From assembly GCA_045542755.1 (NCBI GenBank), contig JAZQLP010000024.1:1-13111 (forward strand): a stretch of DNA of 13,111 nucleotides. The letters run 5' to 3'. This document shows, one piece after another, positions 1-7,542 of the stretch. Numbering within the stretch: position 1 is the first letter of the stretch; each line of letters opens with the position of its first letter. The notes under the pieces were generated by a model. That model was not told the DNA's origin, searched no databases, and saw only the letters and a program-made list of their open reading frames with translations. This DNA comes from JAZQLP01 sp045542755. Lineage in GTDB: Bacteria; Bacillota; Clostridia; Oscillospirales; UBA644. Made by a program: the position numbers and the translations under genes.

Positions 1-725
1 ATCTGTTCGTAGGTGGTGTTTTGCGCCTCGTCGAGAATGATGAATGAGTCGTCGAGGGTTCGTCCTCTCATATATGCCAGAGGAGCGACCTCAATAACGT
101 TCTTTTCAAGATAACGCTGGTAGTTTTCCATGCCCAGCATATCGTAAAGTGCATCGTAAAGAGGGCGGAGATAGGGGTCAACCTTGTCCTGAAGGTCGCC
201 GGGCAAAAAGCCCAGCTTTTCTCCTGCTTCTACGGCGGGACGGGTTATGATTATTCTGTTTATCTGCTTGTTTCTCAACGCCGTTACGGCCATTGCAACC
301 GCGAGGTAGGTCTTACCCGTACCTGCAGGTCCTATACCAAGGGTTATGGCGTGGTCGGAAATCGCTTTTACGTAATTACGCTGACCTATGGTTTTTGGCT
401 TTATGGGTCTGCCCTTGGCCGTAATACAGATGCAGTCGTTTCCTATTTCGTCAAGCAAGGATTCGTTGCCCTCTTCCACCATGGAAATAAAGTACGCAAC
501 GTTCTGCTTTGTTATGGTTTCGCCCTTTTTTGCGTGGCGCATAAGAGCTATAAGGACCTTTTCTGCCTTTGCGGTGTTTTCTTCCGAGCCGGTAACTTTT
601 ATACTGCCTTCTCTGTTTACAACGCCAACGGAGAGAGAATTCTCTATCACCTTAACGTTTTCGTCCAGATTTCCAAAGAGATTACCGAGGATATCAATGT
701 TGTCAAGAGGTATGAGTCTGTCCAT
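1..725 (-). CDS. phoH: PhoH-like ATPase, 3' end beyond window
   Basis: This is the N-terminal 241 residues of a PhoH family P-loop ATPase; the full family length is about 320 residues, so the C-terminal quarter lies off the left edge. I see a Walker A motif GPAGTGKT at residues 132-139 and a Walker B FIILDEAQ at 228-235, preceded by a KH-like N-terminal region with the family phrase KPKTIGQRNYV around 109-119. The ATG at 725 is the only plausible start. An AAAGGA lies 16 nt upstream, which is longer than usual spacing. The gene begins 37 nt after the yqfD stop on the same strand, matching the yqfC-yqfD-phoH order of Bacillus and many Clostridia. In those genomes phoH is usually followed by a membrane HD-phosphohydrolase gene and ybeY, so an RNA-metabolism role is commonly suspected, but the biochemical role is not settled. 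Identification is secure; function is from family knowledge. Confidence 0.93.
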   Translation of the reverse strand, partial: MDRLIPLDNIDILGNLFGNLDENVKVIENSLSVGVVNREGSIKVTGSEENTAKAEKVLIALMRHAKKGETITKQNVAYFISMVEEGNESLLDEIGNDCICITAKGRPIKPKTIGQRNYVKAISDHAITLGIGPAGTGKTYLAVAMAVTALRNKQINRIIITRPAVEAGEKLGFLPGDLQDKVDPYLRPLYDALYDMLGMENYQRYLEKNVIEVAPLAYMRGRTLDDSFIILDEAQNTTYEQ

Positions 726-762
726 ATACGACTGCCGTAAATCCTTTCGCGTTTCTTGTCTT

Positions 763-1941
763 TTATTGGGGAGAGGAAAGGTATATTTCCTGCTCCTTTG
801 CTATATTTTTTATCACCGTGTAGGTGGCTGTCAGGGTGACGCCCTCCTCCGTGGTGATTATGTTTTCTTCTTTATTTTCTATTTCAAGGCCCGAAAAGCC
901 TATCCGTTCCCTTTCTTCAAGCTGTTCCCGAAGGTGAGTCAGTGCTTCCTCTTGAGAAAAAACCTTTTCAACCTCCGTAAGCCCATATCTGACGGTTTTT
1001 GTCATAGAAACGGGGAGTACTCTTCCTCCCGAAAGGGTCAGGGAGGTTACGTCATTTTCCTCGTGAAAAAGCTCAAAATCCGAGTTCTTTTTTCCAAAGG
1101 TGAGCTTTATGCCCATAATATTAAGGGTATATACCCGTTCTTCCTCCCCCGAAAGCACCTGTTCCGTAGTTATATAGGGCTGGGTGAGGGTTATCGTTTG
1201 TCTGGTTCTTGCCATTATCAGGGCCGAAGCGTGTACCGTTCTGTATCCTATACGTTTACTGTCAAGAACCCCCGTAACAAGTAACTGTCCTTCTTCAACG
1301 CCTTCACCCCTTACGGCGCAGGCTTCACCCTTGTAGGTTTCAAACCGTATTATTTGTCCGCTTTCCGCGGCCACAATATTGCAGGGTGTTGTTGAGTCGA
1401 GGGCAGGGGGGAGATTGCTTTCAATTATCCGTACCTCGGCGTAGCTTCCTCTTAGGTTTACGTAGGCGTAGGCTACCGATTCAAATTCTTCGAGAAGTTC
1501 CAGCTTGATTGTCTGAGGGTCTATTTTATGAGCCAATGCGCCCTTGTAAAGACCGTTTTCTTCAAGTACCCGAAGAATATCCTCGTCGTATATGAGGTAA
1601 TTGCCCTCGATTTTAATATCGAATATAAAAAAAGATGTGAATATCAGAAAAAACAGGGTAATTGCTATTCCTGCAAAGATTCCGTATCTGTGTTTGTATT
1701 TTGAAAGGAATATGGGAAGACCTCCCGAAGAGGTTCTTTCGAGTTCCAATCCAAGCTCTCTGGCGATCTCTTTTAGACTATCCTCTGCAAAAAGCCACGC
1801 TCTGAATGTAACGCCACCCACCGTGGGGCGAATGGTGTATATCGTCAGAGCTTCGTCGGCTACTCTGTTAAAAAAACGTTCAAAGTCGTCGCCTATGAGT
1901 CTGTACTCTCTGTATCCGAAAATACTGTCCTTGGTTATCAC
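763..1941 (-). CDS. yqfD: Sporulation protein YqfD
   Basis: A 392-residue protein with the YqfD layout: a cytoplasmic N-terminal domain (about 1-85, with the phrase TIRPTVGGVTFRAW near 36-49), a single membrane segment at about 87-108, and a long extracytoplasmic region starting with a POTRA/FtsQ-like beta-rich part (IEGNYLIYDEDILRVLEENG). The start is GTG at 1941, chosen because a very strong AGGAGGGGG (1947-1955) sits 5 nt upstream and overlaps the TAG stop of yqfC, which implies translational coupling. In Bacillus subtilis yqfD belongs to the sigma-E mother-cell regulon and is required for normal sporulation; that role is transferred by homology and gene order. The molecular function is unknown. 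The next gene downstream is phoH, in the conserved order. Confidence 0.92.
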   Translation of the reverse strand: MITKDSIFGYREYRLIGDDFERFFNRVADEALTIYTIRPTVGGVTFRAWLFAEDSLKEIARELGLELERTSSGGLPIFLSKYKHRYGIFAGIAITLFFLIFTSFFIFDIKIEGNYLIYDEDILRVLEENGLYKGALAHKIDPQTIKLELLEEFESVAYAYVNLRGSYAEVRIIESNLPPALDSTTPCNIVAAESGQIIRFETYKGEACAVRGEGVEEGQLLVTGVLDSKRIGYRTVHASALIMARTRQTITLTQPYITTEQVLSGEEERVYTLNIMGIKLTFGKKNSDFELFHEENDVTSLTLSGGRVLPVSMTKTVRYGLTEVEKVFSQEEALTHLREQLEERERIGFSGLEIENKEENIITTEEGVTLTATYTVIKNIAKEQEIYLSSPQ

Positions 1942-1946
1942 TTCAG

Positions 1947-1955
1947 CCCCCTCCT
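1947..1955 (-). promoter_or_regulatory. Strong RBS of yqfD overlapping the yqfC stop
   Basis: AGGAGGGGG, 5 nt before the GTG start of yqfD. Its first two bases are the last two of the yqfC TAG stop, so ribosomes finishing yqfC are placed to initiate yqfD. Confidence 0.85.
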
Positions 1956-2196
1956 AATCGGTAAAGTCGGCGGAAAAGATATTCCCCGTGACCGTAAGGG
2001 AGCCCTCCTGCAGGTCGGAAAGAAGAAGTGCGCTTCCCATTATCCGCAGGTTGTAGCCTTTAAATTTCAGTTTTACTGTTTCGGAACGGTATTCAAGAAT
2101 GCTTTCGCAAAAATCCACCCGCATCTTTTCTCTGCCCGTAAATTCAACCACGGGCAGATTAATGATGGGTTTCTTTATTTCAGGTGAGCGCTTCAA
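1954..2196 (-). CDS. yqfC: Sporulation protein YqfC (YabP/YqfC family)
   Basis: An 80-residue protein matching the small YabP/YqfC family: an amphipathic N-terminus, then a beta-rich region with the characteristic pattern G-Y-N-L-R-I-M-G near residues 47-54 and a closing L-T-V-T-G-N-I. The start is a TTG at 2196 with GGAGGAG (2203-2209) 6 nt upstream; no ATG gives a comparable product. It is slightly shorter than the usual 90 or so residues. The stop is embedded in the yqfD ribosome binding site. YqfC and YqfD are a conserved pair in endospore formers and sigma-E dependent in Bacillus. I see no convincing sigma-E promoter in the 71 nt before it; transcription could come from there or by read-through from the hydrolase gene. 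Confidence 0.9.
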   Translation of the reverse strand: MKRSPEIKKPIINLPVVEFTGREKMRVDFCESILEYRSETVKLKFKGYNLRIMGSALLLSDLQEGSLTVTGNIFSADFTD

Positions 2197-2210
2197 TCTC
2201 TTCTCCTCCG

Positions 2211-2243
2211 TAGGATTTTATTGGTATATATCAATAAATCCTA
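2211..2243 (-). other. Inverted repeat / hairpin between hydrolase gene and yqfC
   Basis: The 12-nt arm TAGGATTTATTG pairs with CAATAAAATCCTA (one bulged A) around an 8-nt AT-rich loop, read on the minus strand. It lies 24 nt after the hydrolase stop and ends just before the yqfC ribosome binding site at 2203-2209. No T-run follows, so it is not a classical intrinsic terminator. It could act as an mRNA processing or stability element, an attenuating structure, or a protein-binding palindrome. Confidence 0.6.
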
Positions 2244-2267
2244 TGTTCGGGGTGGGGGAGATATGAG

Positions 2268-3257
2268 TTAGTCTTCCACTGATGAGTTAAGGAAGTTGAG
2301 CACTCTGTTTACGTAGTTGTCTTCCTGCATAGCAAATCCGCAGATGTGGGGAACGCCCTCAATTATCCAGATTTCGGCGGAGTTGTTCTTTATCGCTTCC
2401 TGATAAAGAGCCTCAGATGCCGTTGTGGGAATAACTGTGTCGTCCTTTGCGTGGATAAAGAAAAATCTCTTTCCTTCAGTCTTTGCAATGGCGGATATGG
2501 GTGACGAAGAAGAAAAGTCGCAACCCGACAGCCCTTCCATCATGCTTTTGACTGTGGAGTCAAAAAGCCATGAGGGAAGCCCCGTCCATATATTCAGAGA
2601 GGTCTTGAGATATCCGTCCAGGTCGGTATAGGAGCTATCGGCTATAACTGCCGAAACGTATGGGCTCTCGCATCCTGCAGTAATGGCTGCCGCGCCGCCG
2701 AATGCCCAACCGAAGAGGGTTATCTCTGCATCGGGATTCATTTGGTGAACAAAGTCCACTACCTCTAACAGCTCGTCCTTTTCCTCTGCACCGAAGGTGT
2801 AATACTTACCGGCAGACTCACCCGAGCCTGAGTAGTCAAAGGCCACAACGTCGTAACCGTTATCCAAGAGATGCTTATAGAAGAATACGCCGTCGTTTTC
2901 GGTGGATTCCCTGGAGCTTTCGTAGTTGTGGGAGATTATTATTACCTTATCTCCCATAACTTCCCCATCTCCCGAGGCGGGAAGATACCAGCCTTCGAGG
3001 GAACGGCCCTCTTCTGTGGGTACGGAAATGTATTCAAAATCCTCTATCCCCGCGTTTAAGGGGGAGCCAATGACTCCCGACCTCATGGGGTCAATGGTGT
3101 TTATGGCTCTACCGTAGGCAATCAAAAGCCAAACTGCTGCCAGCAGTACTACAAAAAATACTGCCGCCAGAGAAAGTATCTTCTTTTTGTCTGCAGGAGA
3201 GTATTTAGACCTTTCCTTTTTGGGTAAAGGTCTTTTTTGTTTAGTTTTACTTGACAT
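2268..3257 (-). CDS. Membrane-anchored alpha/beta hydrolase fold protein lacking the nucleophile serine
   Basis: A 329-residue protein with a lysine-rich cytoplasmic start, one membrane segment at about 27-47, and an extracytoplasmic alpha/beta hydrolase domain. Visible landmarks are the oxyanion region ISHNYESSR (108-116), the strand-turn FDYSGSGESAG (140-150), the nucleophile elbow GWAFGG (183-188), the acid loop HAKDDTVIP (269-277, probably Asp273) and the base GVPHICGF (301-308, His304). Relatives such as B. subtilis YqkD have GxSxG at the elbow; here residue 185 is Ala (GCA at 2705-2703), while Asp and His remain. The protein may be catalytically inactive or a single-base mutant. The start at 3257 is the only Met before residue 58; its ribosome site (AGAGAAG) is weak. 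It follows the ACT gene by 24 nt on the same strand. No substrate can be named. Confidence 0.88.
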   Translation of the reverse strand: MSSKTKQKRPLPKKERSKYSPADKKKILSLAAVFFVVLLAAVWLLIAYGRAINTIDPMRSGVIGSPLNAGIEDFEYISVPTEEGRSLEGWYLPASGDGEVMGDKVIIISHNYESSRESTENDGVFFYKHLLDNGYDVVAFDYSGSGESAGKYYTFGAEEKDELLEVVDFVHQMNPDAEITLFGWAFGGAAAITAGCESPYVSAVIADSSYTDLDGYLKTSLNIWTGLPSWLFDSTVKSMMEGLSGCDFSSSSPISAIAKTEGKRFFFIHAKDDTVIPTTASEALYQEAIKNNSAEIWIIEGVPHICGFAMQEDNYVNRVLNFLNSSVED

Positions 3258-3281
3258 ACTGATCTTCTCTACCGTGAACTA

Positions 3282-3713
3282 TTAGAATTTTATCAGTTCG
3301 TTCTGGTCAAGAAGCTTTTCGCCCTTTTCCAGTAAGAGCTTTGCTGTGCTTTCCGCATCTTCAACCCTTATAATAACGTACGCCGCACCGTCTATGGTTC
3401 CCGTGAAGGCGTACATATATTCTATGCCGATCTCTTTCTCGGTAAGGTGGATAAGGGATTCGGAAAGTCCGCCGGGAGTATCGCTTATTCTTATGGCAAT
3501 AACCTGAGTCAGGGATACTGCAAAGCCTGATTCCTTAAGGATCAATTCTGCTTTGGCGGTATTGTCAACTATAAGACGGAGTATACCGTAATTGGAAGTG
3601 TCTGCCATTGATAAGGCTCTGATGTTAATACCGTTGTCTGCAAGGGTCTTTACTATTTTTGCAAGACGTCCCTGCTTGTTTTCCATAAATATGGAAATCT
3701 GTGTAATAGTCAT
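3282..3713 (-). CDS. Tandem ACT-domain amino-acid-binding protein
   Basis: A 143-residue protein made of two ACT domains: residues 1 to about 65, opening with TQISIFMENKQGRLAKIVKTL, and about 70-143, with the second ligand-turn SDTPGGLSESL. The first has the usual D/E-x-x-G-R-L turn that contacts amino acids in ACT domains. There is no enzymatic domain, so it is a stand-alone sensor or partner. GGAGG sits 7 nt before the ATG, and the gene begins 15 nt after the aryl-CoA ligase stop. This protein family (COG4747-like) is repeatedly found beside iorAB and paaK-like genes in anaerobes. The likely role is feedback sensing of an aromatic amino acid for the ligase or oxidoreductase; this is inferred from context only. 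Confidence 0.88.
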   Translation of the reverse strand: MTITQISIFMENKQGRLAKIVKTLADNGINIRALSMADTSNYGILRLIVDNTAKAELILKESGFAVSLTQVIAIRISDTPGGLSESLIHLTEKEIGIEYMYAFTGTIDGAAYVIIRVEDAESTAKLLLEKGEKLLDQNELIKF

Positions 3714-3728
3714 AACTTTACCTCCAAT

Positions 3729-5039
3729 TTATATTTTACGTCTGTCTTCTACGCGCTTTGCTTTGCCTTCGGAACGTTCTATTGTCTTAGGCTCTACAAG
3801 GCGAACCTTTACGGCGATGCCGAGGGTTGATTCTACTGCAGCCTTAACTTTACGCTCGGTTGCTTCAATATGCTTAATGGTATCGGAGAAGATTGCGGGA
3901 TCCATTTCAACCAAAAGCTCCATAGTGTCAAGGTTGTTTATTCTGTCAACGATGATCTTGTAATAGGGGGTAACGCCCTCTTTTATCTTAAGCAGTACGT
4001 CTTCTACCTGAGAGGGGAATACGTTTACACCTCTGATAATAAGCATATCGTCACTTCTGCCAATGGGCTTGGACATTCTTACGGTGGTTCTGCCGCAAGC
4101 GCACTTTTCATGGGTAATGGTAGCTATATCGTGGGTTCTGTATCTGATAAGGGGGAGTGCTTCCTTTGAGAGACAGGTGAATACAAGTTCACCGGGCTGA
4201 CCGTCAGGTACGGGCATACCCGTATCAGGGTCGAGTATTTCGGGATAGTAGTTGTCTTCCTGAACGTGCATACCTGCCTGGGCGGTACATTCACAAGCAA
4301 CGCCGGGGCCTGCTATTTCGGAAAGACCGTAAATGTCGTAGGCTTTGATTCCTAAAAGGTCTTCTATCTCTTTTCTCATTTCCTCGGTCCAGGGCTCTGC
4401 ACCGAAAATACCTATTTTAAGGTTTGTATCTTCGGGCTTTATGCCGTTTTCATTGAGGGATTCTCCAAGATAGAGGGCATAGGAGGGGGTACAGCAAATA
4501 ACGGAGGGCTTGAAGTCCTTAATTATGTTCATCTGCCTTGAGGTGTTACCCGTGGAAGCGGGGATTACAGCCGCGCCAAGCTTCTGGGCTCCGTCGTGTA
4601 ATCCGAGACCGCCGGTGAAAAGGCCGTAACCGTAGGATATGTGGAAGATATCTTCCTTTGATGCTCCAATGGCTACAAGACCTCTTGCAACGCACTCGGA
4701 CCAGTTTTCAAGGTCGTTTCTGTTATATGCAACGACGGTCTGCTTGCCCGTAGTACCGGAAGATGCGTGTACTCTTACAATGTCGGTCATGGGAACGGCC
4801 AACATACCGTAGGGGTAGTTATCTCTCAGGTCAGTCTTATACGTAAAGGGGAGCTTTACTATATCGTCGATGGACTGTATATCGTCGGGAGTTACGCCCG
4901 CCTCGTCAAGACGCTGTTTGTAAAGAGGTACGTTTTTATATGCGTGAGCAACCATCCTTTTAAGCTTTTCGGACTGTATTTTACGCATTTCCTCACGGGA
5001 TAAGGTTTCTATTTTTTCGTTATAAAACATGAGTTTCAT
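3729..5039 (-). CDS. paaK: Phenylacetate-CoA ligase family (aryl-acetate CoA ligase)
   Basis: A 436-residue ANL-superfamily adenylate-forming enzyme of the PaaK type, which activates aryl acetates with ATP to aryl-acetyl-CoA, AMP and pyrophosphate. Visible motifs are the P-loop SSGTTGK (93-99), YGLSE (237-241), the RYRTHD core motif (299-304), the C-terminal domain hinge IIRGVNVFPSQVE (334-346), and the terminal SEGKAKRVEDRR with the expected catalytic lysine. CACG near 313-316 with preceding Cys is typical of this family. The ATG at 5039 is chosen over a longer in-frame start at 5075 because AGGA lies 5 nt upstream and the longer version would overlap iorB. It is 10 nt after the iorB stop. 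In an aromatic amino-acid fermenter it could make CoA esters or run backwards to conserve energy. The true substrate (phenylacetate, indoleacetate or hydroxyphenylacetate) cannot be read from sequence. Confidence 0.93.
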   Translation of the reverse strand: MKLMFYNEKIETLSREEMRKIQSEKLKRMVAHAYKNVPLYKQRLDEAGVTPDDIQSIDDIVKLPFTYKTDLRDNYPYGMLAVPMTDIVRVHASSGTTGKQTVVAYNRNDLENWSECVARGLVAIGASKEDIFHISYGYGLFTGGLGLHDGAQKLGAAVIPASTGNTSRQMNIIKDFKPSVICCTPSYALYLGESLNENGIKPEDTNLKIGIFGAEPWTEEMRKEIEDLLGIKAYDIYGLSEIAGPGVACECTAQAGMHVQEDNYYPEILDPDTGMPVPDGQPGELVFTCLSKEALPLIRYRTHDIATITHEKCACGRTTVRMSKPIGRSDDMLIIRGVNVFPSQVEDVLLKIKEGVTPYYKIIVDRINNLDTMELLVEMDPAIFSDTIKHIEATERKVKAAVESTLGIAVKVRLVEPKTIERSEGKAKRVEDRRKI

Positions 5040-5049
5040 CTTCTTCCTA

Positions 5050-5631
5050 TTATTTGCTTGCCATTCCCAGTTCAAAGGCTTTAAGGTTTATATCAATAAA
5101 CGCGGGCTTTACGGTGGTTTTTATGGCGTTTTTAAAGCTTTCGGGGTCAATTCCCAAATATCTTGCCGTTACACCGAGAAGTGCCACGTTTGTAGCCTTT
5201 GAAGAGCCTGCCTGCTGAGCAAGGGAGAGGGCATCGCAACCTACCACGGTCACGCCCATATTCTGAAGCTTTTCAAGTATATCTTCGGGATAGCCCATAG
5301 CTCCCGTAACCACGGGCATGGGGTCTATCTGCTGAGTACTGGTTATAATGGTGCCGCCCTTTTTAAGATAGGGGAGCCATCTTGCGGCTTCAAGCTGTTC
5401 AAAGCTTATTACGATATCAGCTACGCCCTTGTCGGAAATGGGAGCGTCAACCTTTTGACCGTATCTGACGTAGGTTACAACCGAGCCTCCGCGCTGGGAC
5501 ATACCGTGTACTTCGGATATTTTTACGTCGTAGCCTTCGCTTATGAGTACGTTACCAAGGAGTCTTGATGCCAGAAGAGTACCCTGGCCGCCAACTCCCA
5601 CTATAAGAATCGTCTTTACATTCTCGTTCAT
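5050..5631 (-). CDS. iorB: Indolepyruvate:ferredoxin oxidoreductase beta subunit
   Basis: A 193-residue gamma-domain-type subunit of a 2-oxoacid:ferredoxin oxidoreductase. The N-terminal dinucleotide-like loop VGVGGQG (11-17) and SEVHGMSQRGGSV (39-51) are hallmark motifs, and the length is normal for IorB. The ATG at 5631 overlaps the iorA TAA by one base (TAATG), with GGAGGAG a few bases upstream, so iorA and iorB are translationally coupled. A longer reading frame extends to 5760, but the added part is only the shadow of the iorA ferredoxin domain. With IorA it forms the heteromeric enzyme that oxidatively decarboxylates aryl pyruvates to aryl-acetyl-CoA. Confidence 0.95.
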   Translation of the reverse strand: MNENVKTILIVGVGGQGTLLASRLLGNVLISEGYDVKISEVHGMSQRGGSVVTYVRYGQKVDAPISDKGVADIVISFEQLEAARWLPYLKKGGTIITSTQQIDPMPVVTGAMGYPEDILEKLQNMGVTVVGCDALSLAQQAGSSKATNVALLGVTARYLGIDPESFKNAIKTTVKPAFIDINLKAFELGMASK

Positions 5632-7364
5632 TAGTTTTCTCCTCCGATGGCGTTGAATTTGCACAGACTTGCGCAGAGTCCGCATCCTACGCAAAGGGTA
5701 GGATTGATGTGAGCCTTGCCGTCCTTCATGGAAATGCAGGGACAGCCTATCTTCATACAAGCCTTACAGCTCTTACACTTATCTCTATCGATAACCATGG
5801 CGGGCTTTATTTTTGCAGACTTGAGAAGTATACAGGGACGACGGCAGATAATTACGGTGGGCTCATCTCTGTCAAAGGCATCTTCGAGGAGCTTCTGGGT
5901 ATTTTCGGTATCGTAGGGGTCGGTAACGAATACGTTCTTAATGCCCACTGCGTGGCAGAGAGCCTCAACGTCTACCGAGGTGGTCATATCGCCCTTGAGG
6001 GTAACGCCGGTGGTGGGGTTCTGCTGATGACCCGTCATACCGGTTATGGAGTTGTCAAGGATAAGAACGACGGAATTGGAGTTGTTATATGCAATATTGA
6101 TAAGACCCGTAATACCGGAATGGATAAAGGTACTGTCACCTATAACCGCAACTGCGCGCTGCTTTCCGCCGCGAGCCTTGTTATAGCCGTGGAGACCTGA
6201 TACGGAGAAGCCCATACATACGGTGGTGTCCATAGCGTTAAGGGGAGCTGCGGAGCCAAGAGCGTAGCATCCGATGTCACCGTTTACAAAGACCTTCATC
6301 TTTGCAAGGGTATAGAAGATACCTCTGTGGGGACAGCCGGGGCAGAGTACGGGAGGACGTACGGGAACTGCTTCGGGGAAGGTTGCGGATTCAAGCTCTT
6401 TGCCAAGAATAGCCTTAGCGATTATCTCTGCGGAAAGTTCGCCCAGAAGAGAGAATACTTCCTTGCCGATAACGTCAAGGTTAAGGGACTTGCAGGCGGT
6501 TTCGATAAAGGGGTCAAGCTCTTCTACAACGTATACCTTCTTGTGCTTTTCGCAGAATTCCTTAAGCAAGTTTGCGGGAAGGGGATATGTAACGCCAAGC
6601 TTAAGGTAAGAAACCTTATCGCCCAGAGCTTCCTTTGCGTACTGGTAAGCAATACCGGAGGTAATAACGCCTATATCGGAGCCGTTGTATTCGGTCTTGT
6701 TAAGGTCGCAGGTGTTAGCCCATTCGCTTATGGCGGCCTGACGCTTTTCAACCTCAACGTGGCGGGCTCTTGCAAACGCGGGAACCATTACGAATTTCTG
6801 GGGATTCTTTTCGTAGGGCTTATTTTCAAGTTCTACTCTTTCGGAAAGCTTTACAAGAGACTGAGAGTGAGCAACTCTTGTGGTAAGACGGAGAAGGACG
6901 GGTGTGTCAAACTTTTCAGAAATCTCAAATGCAGCCTTTGTGAATTCAAGACATTCTTCTGAGTCGGAAGGCTCAAGCATGGTAAGCTTTGCGGCCTCTG
7001 CGTAATGACGGGAGTCCTGCTCGTTCTGGGAGGAGTGCATACCGGGGTCGTCTGCAACGGCGATAACAAGACCTCCGTTAACACCCGTATATGCCACGGT
7101 AAACAGGGGGTCTGCTGCAACGTTAAGACCAACGTGCTTCATGCCCGCAAATGCTCTCGCGCCGCCAATGGATGCACCGATAGCGGTTTCAAGGGCAACC
7201 TTTTCGTTGGGAGCCCATTCTGCATATACCTCTTTATATTCGGCGGCAAACTCCGTTATTTCCGTGCTGGGGGTACCGGGGTAAGAGGATACTATTTTAC
7301 ATCCACCCTCGTATATACCTCTGGCAACGGCTTGATTGCCGAGTAATAATTTCTTTTCGTCCAT
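5631..7364 (-). CDS. iorA: Indolepyruvate:ferredoxin oxidoreductase alpha subunit
   Basis: A 577-residue cytoplasmic TPP-dependent enzyme. In order: an N-terminal pyrimidine-binding domain (LLLGNQAVARGIYEGG, SSYPGTPSTEI at 26-37), a transketolase-C-like middle domain, the CPGCPHRG motif (341-348), the TPP/Mg site GDSTFIHSG (409-417) with LDNSITGMTG (436-445), and a C-terminal 2[4Fe-4S] ferredoxin domain with Cys530/533/536/541 and Cys558/561/564/568. All eight cluster cysteines are present, so it should be functional. It decarboxylates indolepyruvate, phenylpyruvate or hydroxyphenylpyruvate, passing electrons to ferredoxin. The ATG at 7364 has AAAGG 11 nt upstream; an in-frame TTG at 7394 lacks a ribosome site. 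A consensus promoter lies at 7421-7449. The gene heads the operon iorA-iorB-paaK-ACT. Confidence 0.96.
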   Translation of the reverse strand: MDEKKLLLGNQAVARGIYEGGCKIVSSYPGTPSTEITEFAAEYKEVYAEWAPNEKVALETAIGASIGGARAFAGMKHVGLNVAADPLFTVAYTGVNGGLVIAVADDPGMHSSQNEQDSRHYAEAAKLTMLEPSDSEECLEFTKAAFEISEKFDTPVLLRLTTRVAHSQSLVKLSERVELENKPYEKNPQKFVMVPAFARARHVEVEKRQAAISEWANTCDLNKTEYNGSDIGVITSGIAYQYAKEALGDKVSYLKLGVTYPLPANLLKEFCEKHKKVYVVEELDPFIETACKSLNLDVIGKEVFSLLGELSAEIIAKAILGKELESATFPEAVPVRPPVLCPGCPHRGIFYTLAKMKVFVNGDIGCYALGSAAPLNAMDTTVCMGFSVSGLHGYNKARGGKQRAVAVIGDSTFIHSGITGLINIAYNNSNSVVLILDNSITGMTGHQQNPTTGVTLKGDMTTSVDVEALCHAVGIKNVFVTDPYDTENTQKLLEDAFDRDEPTVIICRRPCILLKSAKIKPAMVIDRDKCKSCKACMKIGCPCISMKDGKAHINPTLCVGCGLCASLCKFNAIGGEN

Positions 7365-7386
7365 TATATCATTGACCTTTCTTAAA

Positions 7387-7400
7387 GTACCCAAGGGTAC
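7387..7400. promoter_or_regulatory. Palindrome GTACCC-AA-GGGTAC in the iorA leader
   Basis: A perfect 6-bp inverted repeat with a 2-base centre, located about 14-27 nt after the predicted iorA transcription start and 22 nt before the start codon. The two-base centre is too tight for an RNA hairpin without opening base pairs, so a protein operator is the better guess. The regulator is unknown. Confidence 0.45.
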
Positions 7401-7420
7401 AGTTCTGCTTATACTATTTT

Positions 7421-7449
7421 ATTATACTATATAATTAGAGTAAAATCAA
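7421..7449 (-). promoter_or_regulatory. Sigma-A-type promoter of the iorA operon
   Basis: On the minus strand, TTGATT (7449-7444), a 17-nt spacer and TATAAT (7426-7421). Transcription should start near 7414, giving a leader of about 50 nt before iorA. Confidence 0.85.
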
Positions 7450-7542
7450 GTCTTTTAGCGATTTTTTACACTAAAGTGCTTCAAGTTTGCCGAATGTTCA
7501 AAAAAATCCCACCGTATTTTACATCGGGAGGTGAAAAATCTG
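7450..7542. other. Region between the divergent iorA and HAD promoters
   Basis: About 93 nt between the two -35 boxes. It contains a small inverted repeat CACT-AA-AGTG at 7469-7478 and an imperfect CCACCG / CGGGAGGTG pairing within 7507-7534. There is room for an operator serving either promoter, but I recognise no known regulator site. Confidence 0.4.

Noticed and set aside
351..1284. Two overlapping plus-strand reading frames opposite phoH and yqfD
   Set aside because: They have no ribosome site, are low-complexity Phe/Cys-rich, and are explained as antisense shadows of two recognisable minus-strand genes.
5050..5760. Longer iorB beginning at 5760
   Set aside because: The extra 43 residues are Arg/His-rich and lie in another frame over the iorA ferredoxin domain; the coupled ATG at 5631 has the proper ribosome site and the family N-terminus.
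7365..7414. T-box or riboswitch in the iorA leader
   Set aside because: The leader is only about 50 nt and lacks any specifier loop, T-box sequence or terminator.
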